A stretch of 64,000 nt of DNA. It comes from Clostridium_AT radicumherbarum. GTDB lineage: Bacteria > Bacillota > Clostridia > Clostridiales > Clostridiaceae. The first letter of the stretch is position 1; every line of letters begins with the position of its first letter. Position numbers and translations under genes: made by a program. Shown piece by piece: positions 51,402 through 60,968 of the stretch. The stretch spans positions 1,612,001 through 1,676,000 of the forward strand of contig NZ_JBJHZY010000001.1 in the NCBI RefSeq assembly GCF_045310525.1, given 5' to 3'. Below the pieces are notes generated by a model. The model was not told where the DNA came from. It made no database searches and was given only the letters and a program-made list of their open reading frames with translations.

Positions 51402-51453
51402 AACCGCCAAGCTATTAAAATAATTAATATTTCAATAGCTTTGCGGTTTTTAT
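51402..51453 (+). terminator. Intrinsic terminator after aminotransferase gene
   Basis: AACCGCCAAGCTATT (51402-51416) and AATAGCTTTGCGGTT (51434-51448) then TTTATATTTT; long stem with one internal mismatch. Confidence 0.85.
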
Positions 51454-51506
51454 ATTTTAAAAATATGGGTAAATATATTATAAGAATTTTAAAGGGGAGT
51501 ATTAGG

Positions 51507-52181
51507 ATGAAAAGGGGAGATTTTCTATGGGGGGCTGCTTTACTTATATGGATATTGATTCTTGTTGTTCCATCTACGCGAACAGCCTTTATAGCAGTTA
51601 CTGATGCACATCCTTATGCTGGTGGATTTTTTAAATTTGCCATTTTAGCCAGCATGGGAGATCTATTAGGTATAAGGGTTTTAAAAGGTAATTGGCTCAT
51701 ACCTAAAGGGTTATTATATAGGGGAATAGTATGGGGCATCATCGGACTAATGGTTACACTTGTATTTACAGTTTTTATGGGTGGCGCAGCAGCTGCCATG
51801 GTTGCAGGAAGACTGCCTTTTAAAGGCTCAAATTTAGCTCAAGCCTTTTTCGGCAGTGCCATTATGAATGTTACCTTTGGACCAATGATGATGGCTTTCC
51901 ACAGGTTTACTGACATGTTTATAGATGCAAAGTATGAGAAAAAAGATGGAAAAGTAACCTTAAAGGAATTAATTGAGAAAAATGACTGGAACTCCTTAGT
52001 TGAGTTTAGTTGGCTTAAGACTTGTCCCTTCTTTTGGATACCTGCTCATACAATAGTCTTTTTAATACCAGGAAACTATAGAGTATTGGCTTCAGCATTC
52101 TTATCCATTGCATTAGGCCTTTTGCTTGCAATTGCTAAAAAGGGTAAACAAGCCCCAACTGAAGTTTTAGTTGAAAATTAA
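51507..52181 (+). CDS. Membrane protein, possibly Mpv17/PMP22-like
   Basis: 224-residue protein with about five hydrophobic segments. ATG 51507 has AAAGGGGAGTATTAGG upstream; the longer frame from 51441 overlaps the terminator. Segments such as FGPMMMAFHRFTDMF and the last helix with FFWIPAHTIVFLIPGNYRVL resemble the Mpv17/PMP22 signature region, a remote similarity I hold tentatively. It is followed 11 bp later by the dehydrogenase, so the two probably form an operon. Confidence 0.6.
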   Translation: MKRGDFLWGAALLIWILILVVPSTRTAFIAVTDAHPYAGGFFKFAILASMGDLLGIRVLKGNWLIPKGLLYRGIVWGIIGLMVTLVFTVFMGGAAAAMVAGRLPFKGSNLAQAFFGSAIMNVTFGPMMMAFHRFTDMFIDAKYEKKDGKVTLKELIEKNDWNSLVEFSWLKTCPFFWIPAHTIVFLIPGNYRVLASAFLSIALGLLLAIAKKGKQAPTEVLVEN

Positions 52182-52192
52182 AGGAGAGCATT

Positions 52193-53149
52193 ATGAACAG
52201 CATTGTATTTCTTAATTCAAGCAGAGTGGACTTTGATAATAAGCTTGATTTTTCAAAGCTAAAAGAACAAGGCAAAGTTACATTATACGAAGACAGCAGC
52301 GATGATCAGATTCTAGATAGGGTCAAGGATCAGAATATAGTAATTACAAAGGAACTACCTATTGGTAGAGAATTAATAAAGAAGTTTCCTTCCAGTGTTA
52401 AACTCATTTGTGAAGCTGGAACTGGCTACAACAATATAGATATTGATGCCTGCAGAGAAAGAAATATTAGGGTATGTAATGTGCCGGGCTACAGTAGCGA
52501 AGCGGTTGCTCAGCTGGTTATTACCTTTATGCTTAGTTTAAGCTCTTCTCTGCATAAGCAGCAGAGGATTCTTACAAATAAAAATTATGATAACTTTACA
52601 AAAAATCTTCAGGTACCTCACTTTGAAGTGCAAAATAAAACCCTTGGAGTTATTGGAGCCGGCGCTATAGGTCAGCAGGTAATGAAAATTGCGGTCGCTC
52701 TTGGAATGAAAATATTAGTTTACAGCAGAACACCCAAAGATTTAGGTAGCGCTGCTATTAAGTTTACAAGCCTTGAGGAGCTTTTAAAGGTAAGCGACTT
52801 TGTCACTATACACTGTCCTCTAACCGAAAAGACGAAATATCTTATAGATAAGTCAAAGCTTCAGCAAATGAGGTCTAATGCTTTTATTATTAACACTTCA
52901 AGAGGAGCCATAATAAAAGAGCAGGATTTAATAGAAGCGCTAAAAGATAAAGTTATTGCAGGTGCAGCACTGGATGTTCAGGAAATAGAACCACCAGAAC
53001 CCACAAATCCCTTATACAGCATGGAGAATGTAATACTTACTCCTCATATTGGCTGGAAGGGGTATGAAACAAGACAGAGGCTTATTAATTTATTAGCAGA
53101 GAATATTGAGGCATCTATTTCGGGAAGGGCTGTTAATGTTATAGTTTAG
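52193..53149 (+). CDS. D-2-hydroxyacid dehydrogenase
   Basis: 318-residue NAD(P)-dependent dehydrogenase. NAD-binding Rossmann motif LGVIGAGAIGQQVMKIA, catalytic Arg in NTSRGAIIKEQDL, Glu in VQEIEPPEPTNPL and His in LTPHIGWKGYETRQ are all in place; N-terminal catalytic subdomain ICEAGTGYNNIDIDACRERN. The class includes glycerate, phosphoglycerate and 2-ketoacid reductases; no ACT domain, so not SerA. ATG follows AAAGGAGA. Coupled to the preceding membrane-protein gene. Confidence 0.9.
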   Translation: MNSIVFLNSSRVDFDNKLDFSKLKEQGKVTLYEDSSDDQILDRVKDQNIVITKELPIGRELIKKFPSSVKLICEAGTGYNNIDIDACRERNIRVCNVPGYSSEAVAQLVITFMLSLSSSLHKQQRILTNKNYDNFTKNLQVPHFEVQNKTLGVIGAGAIGQQVMKIAVALGMKILVYSRTPKDLGSAAIKFTSLEELLKVSDFVTIHCPLTEKTKYLIDKSKLQQMRSNAFIINTSRGAIIKEQDLIEALKDKVIAGAALDVQEIEPPEPTNPLYSMENVILTPHIGWKGYETRQRLINLLAENIEASISGRAVNVIV

Positions 53150-53230
53150 GATTAATCATGAAGAACTTATATAGAGAGTGGATCTTTTGATTATGTAGAT
53201 TAATATCTATATTTAAATTATTAGATAAGA

Positions 53231-53265
53231 AAGCTGTAAAACATTTTATTTTACAGCTTTTTTAA
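53231..53265 (+). terminator. Intrinsic terminator after dehydrogenase operon
   Basis: AAGCTGTAAAA (53231-53241) and TTTTACAGCTT (53249-53259) followed by TTTTT. Confidence 0.9.
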
Positions 53266-53357
53266 ATATAAATCATAAAAATTTGTATATCATAAAATTA
53301 AATATATAATAGATAATTTATTGAATGTATGAAGGGAAAGGTCAGCAGTTATTACTA

Positions 53358-54008
53358 CTAAAGTTGATTTTTTATAATTTCAAAAGTTGCCATGTCACGA
53401 TATGGGATATAAGAAAAATTATCATTTATATTCTCAACAAAGGATTTAATCCAAGCATCTCTTAATTCATAAAATAGTTTTACATCCCCAGATACAGCAT
53501 CCCAATAGCCTTTGTGCAAACACATTTCATTTTCCCATTCTAGTTTATCTTCAGTATTTTCAGTAATACTATTTACTCTATCACAAGGCATTCCTTCTAG
53601 TATATAATCATTTAGCGCCTTATAAATTGTAGAGGCATTAGTAGCATCATATTTTTCTTTTGCTTCTTTTCCACATTTGCTACCTTGCTGAGCATATAGT
53701 TTTAAAGCAATATTTTTAACTTCCTCGCAATATTTATTGATTAATTTAGTAAGTAGTTCTGCTTGCCTACTTTCAGTAATAGATATTTTGTTTTGAAGCC
53801 ACCCGTGGATATTAGAAACATCAATCAATTCTTCAATTGGTCTATCTTCTAGAGGAGTGCCGTATTTTTCTTTTATTTCATTATATAATGAACATGCTTC
53901 CTGGCCATATTGCTTAGTATAAGCCTTCACTAAATTTGCTTCCAAATTTTCATAGAGTTTTATTTTATTAAATATACATGTATGAATTGGTGCTAAAAAT
54001 TTACTCAT
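53358..54008 (-). CDS. Hypothetical protein, possible ATC-hydrolase-like fold
   Basis: 216-residue cytosolic protein with no clear catalytic motif. The C-terminal third (NSITENTEDKLEWENEMCLH, GYWDAVSGDVKLFYELRDAW) loosely resembles the L-2-amino-thiazoline-4-carboxylate hydrolase family, where a Cys and acidic residues matter; the assignment is tentative. ATG 54008 is preceded by AGAGAGGAT. It stands alone between a terminator and the divergent sodC. Confidence 0.6.
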   Translation of the reverse strand: MSKFLAPIHTCIFNKIKLYENLEANLVKAYTKQYGQEACSLYNEIKEKYGTPLEDRPIEELIDVSNIHGWLQNKISITESRQAELLTKLINKYCEEVKNIALKLYAQQGSKCGKEAKEKYDATNASTIYKALNDYILEGMPCDRVNSITENTEDKLEWENEMCLHKGYWDAVSGDVKLFYELRDAWIKSFVENINDNFSYIPYRDMATFEIIKNQL

Positions 54009-54262
54009 ATAAATTATCCTCTCTTTTTATGGTTAGATATAATACTAATTTTCTTTATGTCTTTAATTAATATACCATCAATTATTTATTTATACTGTAA
54101 CAAAAGTTACAGATGTAAAATAAGGGACATTTAGCAAATAAATGAAGTTGATAAACAGTACTTAAAAGTTCAAAACTAAGTAAATAAATCAAGCTTTTTA
54201 CTGTAACACTTTACCCAATTCCAGCATATCATAAACTGTACTATTTCTATTTGGAGGATGTT

Positions 54263-54799
54263 ATGCAATATCAATGTCCATATTTTAATGACTATTACTA
54301 TGACTATAGAAAAGTCCAACCACCACAAAATCCTAATAGTAGAGCTATTGCTAGAATAACAGGCGGGCCATTGGCACCATCTATTCGTGGCACGGTTATA
54401 TTTACTGATGAACAAGGAGGTACTCAGGTTGCAGTAGAAGTATTTGGTCTCCCGCAATTTAGGCCTGCTTCAGATGGTAATCCACAAATTGGACCTCATG
54501 GTTTTCACATTCATGAGAATGGCAACTGCAGCGTAGGTAATCCTTCAGATCCCTTTGCTGCTGCAGGCTCACACTGGAATCCAACAAATCAGCCCCATGG
54601 TAATCATGCAGGGGATTTTCCTGTTCTTTTCTCTAATAACGGCTTTTCAAGAATGATTTTCTACACTACTAAGTTTACTGTAGCTGATATTATAGGTAAA
54701 TCTGTAATCATCCATGAAAGTCCAGATGATTATAGAACTCAGCCTGCAGGAAACTCAGGTAAGAAACTGGCTTGCGGTGTTATTCAAGGAATGATGTAA
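54263..54799 (+). CDS. sodC: Copper/zinc superoxide dismutase
   Basis: 178-residue Cu/Zn SOD without signal peptide. Metal ligands are in GFHIHENGNC (two Cu His), GSHWNPTNQPHGNHAGDFPV (Cu/Zn His and Zn Asp) and the last Cu His in SVIIHESPDD; the disulfide cysteines are also present (NCSV, LACGVIQG). A tyrosine-rich N terminus (YFNDYYYDYRKVQ) precedes the fold. Lacking a secretion signal, it may act in the cytosol or be placed on the spore. ATG 54263 follows TTGGAGGATG. It sits next to the cytochrome bd operon. Confidence 0.93.
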   Translation: MQYQCPYFNDYYYDYRKVQPPQNPNSRAIARITGGPLAPSIRGTVIFTDEQGGTQVAVEVFGLPQFRPASDGNPQIGPHGFHIHENGNCSVGNPSDPFAAAGSHWNPTNQPHGNHAGDFPVLFSNNGFSRMIFYTTKFTVADIIGKSVIIHESPDDYRTQPAGNSGKKLACGVIQGMM

Positions 54800-54848
54800 A
54801 AAAGAAATAAATTGAAAGCTGCTGTAGATATAATAAGCAGCTTCTCCA

Positions 54849-54886
54849 TTAGCACTAGTTATTCTAAATTTTAGTGCTAATTTTTT
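54849..54886 (+). terminator. Intrinsic terminator after sodC
   Basis: TTAGCACTA (54849-54857) and TAGTGCTAA (54872-54880) then TTTTTT. A second hairpin AAGCTGCT/AGCAGCTT precedes it. Confidence 0.9.
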
Positions 54887-55047
54887 ATGTATTATTATTC
54901 AAGGCAAAAAGATAATATTTCTTGATTTAAGTATAAAATATAAAATTTTTTTAAATAAACACTTTTAAAATTTACCAAAAAGACATATAATTAATCAATA
55001 AAAGGAATTACAAAATAATAATTATTATAATAGGGGGTAAAAAATTA

Positions 55048-56439
55048 ATGGGTAATGTAATCACCTTGGCAAGACTTCAATTTGCCATAACCACAGTTTA
55101 TCATTTTTTCTTTGTACCATTAACCATTGGATTAGCTTTTCTTTTAGCCATTATGGAATCATTTTATGTTAAAACCAATGATGAAAAGTATAAAGCTATG
55201 GCTAAATTCTGGGGAAAGCTGTTCCTGATAAATTTTGCAATGGGAGTAGTTACAGGTTTAGTGCAAGAGTTTCAATTTGGAATGAATTGGTCTGATTATT
55301 CTAGATATGTAGGGGATATTTTTGGCGTTCCCCTGGCAATTGAAGCACTGCTGGCATTCTTCTTAGAATCGACCTTTCTTGGAATTTGGATTTTTGGATG
55401 GGATAAGGTTTCGAAAAAAATTCATCTAGCAGCTATTTGGATAGTGTCTATATCAACAATGCTTTCTGCATTTTGGATTTTAGCTGCAAATTCCTTTATG
55501 CAAAACCCAACTGGTTATGTTATTAACAATGGAAGAGCTGAAATGGATAGTTTCTCAAAGGTTATAGAAAATCCTCACTTATGGGTTCAATTTCCTCATA
55601 CAATCTTTGCTGCTCTAGCTACTGGAGGTTTCTTTGTTTTAGGAATAAGTGCATATCACTTGATTAAAAAGAATAATGAACAGTGGGTTAAAACTTCTCT
55701 TAAGATAGGAGCTGTTACTGCTCTTATTTCGACTATTTTAGTTGCTGGTGCAGGAGATGCACAGGGAAAATACCTTGCTAAGAACCTTCCTATGAAAACA
55801 GCTGCTTCAGAAGCTCTATGGGAAAGTAAAGACCCAGCACCTCTTAGTATTGTATCTATTATTGATGAGAAAAATAAGAAAAATACCATTGAAATTGCAA
55901 TACCTAAACTACTAAGCTTTATGAGCTTTAATAGCTTTACAGGAAAAGTTCAAGGTATAAATGATCTTCAGGCGCAATACGTAAAGCAATATGGACCTGG
56001 TAATTATATTCCGCCAGTTACTATATCTTTCTATACCTTCAGAGCTATGGTGGGTTCAGGTATGCTGATGATTTTATTAGCACTGCTAGCGCTATATCTC
56101 TATATAAGAGGTAAGCTTACAGAAAAACAATGGATTTTAAAGATATTGGTATTATCAATAGCACTGCCATATATAGCAAATTCTACAGGCTGGATTTTAA
56201 CAGAAATGAGTCGTTCACCTTGGATTGTTTATGGACTTTTAAAGATTGATCAGGGAATTTCACCTACAGTTTCTGCAGGCTATGTGCTAACTTCACTAAT
56301 AATATTTACCTTAGTTTATTCTGTACTAATAGTTATAGATGTTGCATTAATGTTTAAATTTGCTAAGCAGTCTCCTTTAGGTAAAAATGCTGGAAAAGTA
56401 GATGTTAAGGAAGATAAGGAGGGGTCATTATGGATTTAG
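55048..56439 (+). CDS. cydA: Cytochrome bd oxidase subunit I
   Basis: 463-residue subunit with haem ligands in the expected regions: TTVYHFFFVPLTIG (His for b595/d), NFAMGVVTGLVQEFQFGMNW and AIEALLAFFLES (Glu pair) and the second-half His region WILAANSFMQNP plus WVQFPHTIF. Nine or so membrane helices. The quinol-binding Q loop is short. Catalyses quinol oxidation with reduction of oxygen to water. Ribosome site TAGGGGG. It overlaps cydB by 10 bp. Confidence 0.95.
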   Translation: MGNVITLARLQFAITTVYHFFFVPLTIGLAFLLAIMESFYVKTNDEKYKAMAKFWGKLFLINFAMGVVTGLVQEFQFGMNWSDYSRYVGDIFGVPLAIEALLAFFLESTFLGIWIFGWDKVSKKIHLAAIWIVSISTMLSAFWILAANSFMQNPTGYVINNGRAEMDSFSKVIENPHLWVQFPHTIFAALATGGFFVLGISAYHLIKKNNEQWVKTSLKIGAVTALISTILVAGAGDAQGKYLAKNLPMKTAASEALWESKDPAPLSIVSIIDEKNKKNTIEIAIPKLLSFMSFNSFTGKVQGINDLQAQYVKQYGPGNYIPPVTISFYTFRAMVGSGMLMILLALLALYLYIRGKLTEKQWILKILVLSIALPYIANSTGWILTEMSRSPWIVYGLLKIDQGISPTVSAGYVLTSLIIFTLVYSVLIVIDVALMFKFAKQSPLGKNAGKVDVKEDKEGSLWI

Positions 56440-57434
56440 GAAATTTATGGTTTGCATTAATTGGAGTATTGTTTGCTGGCTTCTTCTTTTTAGAAGGCTT
56501 TGACTTTGGAGTAGGCATATTACTTCCTTTCTTAGGTAAAAAGGATGAGGAAAGAAGAATTATTATAAATACCATTGGACCCTTCTGGGATGGAAATGAG
56601 GTTTGGCTCATAACAGCAGGGGGTGCAATTTTTGCAGCCTTTCCTAACTGGTATGCTACTATGTTTAGCGGCTTTTATTTAGCACTGCTTTTAATTTTGG
56701 TTGCACTTATTCTAAGAGGAGTTGCCTTTGAATTTAGAAGCAAGAAGGAAAGCAAGGCTTGGAGAAAAAACTGGGATACTGTGCTTTTTGTAAGCAGTAC
56801 ACTACTAGCTCTTCTATGGGGAGTGGCTATGGCAAACCTAATAAAAGGAGTGCCAATTGATAAAACAATGAACTATGTAGGTGGTTTCTTTGATTTAATC
56901 TCCATATATACCTTAATAGCTGGAATAACTACTCTTTTTGTATTCATATTCCACGGAGCTGTATTCCTTTCACTAAAGACAACTGGGGAGATGCAAAAGA
57001 AAGCTGTTAAGACTGCTGGTACATTTGGAATTTATGCTATAGCTGCAGCTTTAATATTAGGAGTACTTAGCTTTGTACAAACAGATCTTTATAATAGTAA
57101 GCTTGCTTTAGCTGCTTCTATACTAGCATTAGTATTATTAGCAGTAAGCTTGTATTTGGTAAAGAAGAATAAAGTTAAGCTAGCAATGTTTACTAATGGT
57201 CTATCCATAGCTCTAGGAGTAGGAGCCTTATTCCTAGGCTTGTTCCCAAGGGTAATGGTATCCAGCCTAAGCCCAGAGTTCAGCCTTACAATTCAAAAGG
57301 CTGTATCCAGTGCTAAGACACTGTCCTTAATGACAAAGGTTGCACTAGTATTCGTACCAATTGTTTTAGCCTATCAAGCCTGGACCTATTGGGTATTTAG
57401 AAAGAGAGTAAGTGTTAAAGACTTAGAATATTAA
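56430..57434 (+). CDS. cydB: Cytochrome bd oxidase subunit II
   Basis: 334-residue subunit with the conserved start FFFLEGFDFGVGILLPFLGK and NTIGPFWDGNEVWLITAGGA, typical of CydB, plus eight further hydrophobic segments. The 10-bp overlap with cydA and the AAGGAGGG site show translational coupling. Stabilises CydA and binds the third haem environment. Confidence 0.95.
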   Translation: MDLGNLWFALIGVLFAGFFFLEGFDFGVGILLPFLGKKDEERRIIINTIGPFWDGNEVWLITAGGAIFAAFPNWYATMFSGFYLALLLILVALILRGVAFEFRSKKESKAWRKNWDTVLFVSSTLLALLWGVAMANLIKGVPIDKTMNYVGGFFDLISIYTLIAGITTLFVFIFHGAVFLSLKTTGEMQKKAVKTAGTFGIYAIAAALILGVLSFVQTDLYNSKLALAASILALVLLAVSLYLVKKNKVKLAMFTNGLSIALGVGALFLGLFPRVMVSSLSPEFSLTIQKAVSSAKTLSLMTKVALVFVPIVLAYQAWTYWVFRKRVSVKDLEY

Positions 57435-57446
57435 GGCGGTATTAAG

Positions 57447-59162
57447 ATGTTTAATAAGAGATTGTTAAAAGAAAGCACTGCAAAAAAACTATATATTCCA
57501 GCAGCCACCCTTTCAGCTGTACTTAATTCTGCATTTACAATTTTGAATGCTTATTTCCTTGCGCTAATAGTAAATGGAGTATTTATAAAAAAGCTTGGGG
57601 TTATAGGTATTAAGAACTATATTATAATGTTCGCAGCAAATGCTGTTTTAAAATCCCTTGTTAACTTTATAATTGATGTTTATATTAAAAATTGCTCTGA
57701 AGATATTAAGGAGGGTATAAGGGTAAATACATTTAACCTTATACTCTCCTCAAATCCATTTAAAGTTAAAAATCAAAAATTAGGTGAGGTTATAAATATC
57801 TTAACTGATGGTATAGAGAATATAACACCTTACTACTCACAGTACATTCCTCAGGCCTTTGCAGCCTTTTTAATACCAATTACTATATGTATTGCAGTTG
57901 CTTTTACTGATAGACTTTCCGCACTAATAATGCTTATAACCTATCCTATAATACCATTCTTTATGAGACTTATAGGCTATAAAGCTAAAGAAGTTAATGA
58001 AAGGCAGTGGAAAAAGCTTAATGTTTTAAGCTCACACTTTATGGAGGTGCTGCAAGGACTTAGTACACTAAAGCTTTTCGGAAGAAGTAAGCTGCAGGAG
58101 AAAAAAGTTTTTGAAATCAGTGAAGCTTATAGAAAGTCTACCATGGAGGTTTTAAGGATTTCCTTCCTGTCAGCCTTGGTATTAGAGCTTTCAGCTACAA
58201 TAAGTACAGCAGTACTGGCAGTTAATTTAGGACTTAGACTTGTGTATAGTAAAATAGATTTTTTTAATGCATTTTTCGTATTAGTATTGGCACCTGAATT
58301 TTATCTGCCTATGAGGCAGCTTGGGATGAAGTTTCATGCTTCTTTAAATGGTCAGGTAGCCATTGAAAAAGTACAAGCAGCTGAAGAAGCTTTTAAAGAA
58401 ATTGAAAGCGAAAAGGAAGCCTTAATTAATAGTGAGCAAATAGCTGTAGAGATTAAAAATCTTAGCTTTGCACATGAAGAAAAGGAAACATTAAATGATA
58501 TAACCTTTAATATTAATAAGGGTGAAAAGGTTGCCTTGGTTGGTGAAAGCGGAAGCGGAAAGACTACCTTAATAAATATTATCAGCGGCTTTTTAAAGCC
58601 GGAGTATGGAAAGGTCTTAATTAACGGCACAGATATTAATAAAATAGATAAGCAAGAATATTTTAAAAGCATTTCCATAGTGCCTCAATTTCCCCATATA
58701 TTTAATATGAGTATTGAAAATAATGTTTCTTTAGGCAGCGTTGCTGATTTAGATAAGCTTTTAAGTATATATGAGAGTACTAAGGTAAGTGATTTTGCAG
58801 AGGGCTATGAGGCTAAGTATAAAACCCAGATTGGTGAGGGAGAGAAGGTAGAATTAAGCGGAGGAGAAAAGCAGAGAATTGCAATAGCTAGGGCACTGTT
58901 TAAAACTTCAGGTCTTCTTATCTTAGATGAGCCAACTTCAGCCCTAGACCCTGAAACAGAAGAAATGCTTACCAGTATATTTAGTAAAGATTTAAATTAT
59001 AGAACCGTTTTAATAGCAGCACACAGGCTAAACACCATAAAGAAGGCAGATAAAATTGTAGTGCTTAGCCATGGAAGTATTGCAGAAATGGGCAGTCACA
59101 AGGAGCTTATAGATAAAAAGGGCTTATACTATGAAATGATAACAGCTAAGGAGGTGCAGTAA
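57447..59162 (+). CDS. cydD: Thiol reductant ABC exporter subunit CydD
   Basis: 571-residue ABC half-transporter: N-terminal transmembrane domain (about residues 15-310) and ATPase domain with Walker A GESGSGKTT, signature LSGGEKQR, Walker B LLILDEPTSALD and the H-loop AAHRLNT. With CydC it exports glutathione/cysteine-type reductants needed for haem insertion into cytochrome bd. It follows cydB by 12 bp and shares one base with cydC. Confidence 0.93.
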   Translation: MFNKRLLKESTAKKLYIPAATLSAVLNSAFTILNAYFLALIVNGVFIKKLGVIGIKNYIIMFAANAVLKSLVNFIIDVYIKNCSEDIKEGIRVNTFNLILSSNPFKVKNQKLGEVINILTDGIENITPYYSQYIPQAFAAFLIPITICIAVAFTDRLSALIMLITYPIIPFFMRLIGYKAKEVNERQWKKLNVLSSHFMEVLQGLSTLKLFGRSKLQEKKVFEISEAYRKSTMEVLRISFLSALVLELSATISTAVLAVNLGLRLVYSKIDFFNAFFVLVLAPEFYLPMRQLGMKFHASLNGQVAIEKVQAAEEAFKEIESEKEALINSEQIAVEIKNLSFAHEEKETLNDITFNINKGEKVALVGESGSGKTTLINIISGFLKPEYGKVLINGTDINKIDKQEYFKSISIVPQFPHIFNMSIENNVSLGSVADLDKLLSIYESTKVSDFAEGYEAKYKTQIGEGEKVELSGGEKQRIAIARALFKTSGLLILDEPTSALDPETEEMLTSIFSKDLNYRTVLIAAHRLNTIKKADKIVVLSHGSIAEMGSHKELIDKKGLYYEMITAKEVQ

Positions 59163-60889
59163 TGAGGATACTTAAGGTAATGAATAGTCTTATGAAAAAG
59201 CACTTTTTTTTCGTTATATTATCTCTCTTAATGGGACTACTTACAATAATGAGCAATGTAGGAATGCTTTCCACCTCCTCTGTGCTTATATCAAGAGCTG
59301 CACTGCATCCAGATGTGCTTGATCTTATGGTACTTATTGTAGCTGTAAGATTTTTTGGAATATCCAGAGGGATTTTCAGATACTTAGAAAGAATATTTTC
59401 CCATGATACCACCTTTAGAATTCTCAGCGGAATCAGGGGCTGGTTTTATAAAAATTTTAATGATAACTACTCTGAAAACAATAAAAATTTTAAAACAGGT
59501 GATATTTACACTAAGGTAGTAAACGATGTTGATACTCTAAAGGAGTTATTCCTAAGAGGAATATATCCGCTAATAACAGCAGTGCTCACTGGAATTTTAA
59601 CTAGTATATTTATTTCCTACTTTAGTAAAGCCGCTGCAATAATATATCTAATAATTTACACTATATCAGGCTTTGTACTGCCTGCAGTACTTTTTAGCTT
59701 TAGTAAAGGCTATATTGAAAGGGAGGCTTACATCAAAAAGGAGCTGAATATAGCCATAATTGATTCAGTTAAAGGAGTATTAGAGGCAGCACTGTTTTCA
59801 ATGAGAGATAAATTTTCAAAGGACTTTGCTGCACTTAGCAGAGAATATTTAAAGCTGCAGAAGAAAAAGAATGTTTTAACTGCAATAGGGGACAATATTT
59901 ATTCTCTTTCAGCTAGCATTATCATGGCTTTAACTCTTCTTATTACTGCACCACTTATTGAATCAGGAGTACTAGAGGGGATTTATTATGCTATGCTTCC
60001 CCTTGCCATAATGGCCTCCTTTGAAGCTCTAATTCCAATGCCAAATATACTTTATAAATTTAGAGAGTCTGGTAATGCAGGTACCAATATTTTCTCTATT
60101 ATAGATAATGGAGAACCAAAAGAAATCAAATCCAATAAAGAAATAAGTAATTATAATTTATTTGTAAATAATTTAAGTGTTAGGGAAGATGGGGAAAGCA
60201 GTGAAATTATTAAGGATATAAGCTTTAACCTTCCCTATGGAAAGAAGCTTGCCATTGTGGGTGCTAGTGGCTCAGGCAAGAGCACTCTTTTAAGAACACT
60301 GCTTGGATTTATGAAATATTGCAGCGGAGAAATTAATTTAGGTGAGGTATCCTACAGAGAAATGGATAAGGAGGAGATTAGAAAATACTTCACCTATGTG
60401 GATCAAAATCCATATTTATTTAATACAACAATCAGGGAGAACCTTTTAATAGCAAATCCTGCTTCAGATGAGGAGAATATATATAATAAGCTAAGTGAGT
60501 TTAATGTAAAAGAATTAACAGATGAGCTTCCTGATGGAATTAATACTATGGTAGGCCAATTTGGCTTAAACTTTTCCGGTGGAGAAAAGCAGAGATTGGT
60601 CCTAGCAAGAGCTATGCTGAAGGATAGTAAAATAGTGCTGCTAGATGAGCCAACAGCAAGTCTAGATGTAAACCTTGAAAGAATGGTTATTGCTGCAATA
60701 CAAAGTGAAATAGCGGATAAAAGCTGTATATGGGTAACACATAGATTAGTAGGTATGGATAAAATGGATGAAATATTAGTAATGGATAGAGGGGCAATTG
60801 TGGAAAGAGGTACTCATAAGGAGCTGGTAGATAGAAATGGCATATATTATAAGCTTTGGAGTATTCAGCAGCAGCTAAAAACAAATTAA
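59162..60889 (+). CDS. cydC: Thiol reductant ABC exporter subunit CydC
   Basis: 575-residue partner of CydD with the same layout: transmembrane domain up to about residue 320 and ATPase motifs GASGSGKST, FSGGEKQR, VLLDEPTASLD, WVTHRLV. The signature Gly-Gly-Glu-Lys pattern is intact in both halves, so both sites could hydrolyse ATP. Stop of cydD and start of cydC overlap (TAATG). Last gene of cydABDC. Confidence 0.93.
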   Translation: MRILKVMNSLMKKHFFFVILSLLMGLLTIMSNVGMLSTSSVLISRAALHPDVLDLMVLIVAVRFFGISRGIFRYLERIFSHDTTFRILSGIRGWFYKNFNDNYSENNKNFKTGDIYTKVVNDVDTLKELFLRGIYPLITAVLTGILTSIFISYFSKAAAIIYLIIYTISGFVLPAVLFSFSKGYIEREAYIKKELNIAIIDSVKGVLEAALFSMRDKFSKDFAALSREYLKLQKKKNVLTAIGDNIYSLSASIIMALTLLITAPLIESGVLEGIYYAMLPLAIMASFEALIPMPNILYKFRESGNAGTNIFSIIDNGEPKEIKSNKEISNYNLFVNNLSVREDGESSEIIKDISFNLPYGKKLAIVGASGSGKSTLLRTLLGFMKYCSGEINLGEVSYREMDKEEIRKYFTYVDQNPYLFNTTIRENLLIANPASDEENIYNKLSEFNVKELTDELPDGINTMVGQFGLNFSGGEKQRLVLARAMLKDSKIVLLDEPTASLDVNLERMVIAAIQSEIADKSCIWVTHRLVGMDKMDEILVMDRGAIVERGTHKELVDRNGIYYKLWSIQQQLKTN

Positions 60890-60968
60890 AATAGATTAAG
60901 TTTATGGTATATATTTGAATTATAGATAATATAATATAGAGTTAGCCATATAATATCGGAGGTATAGA

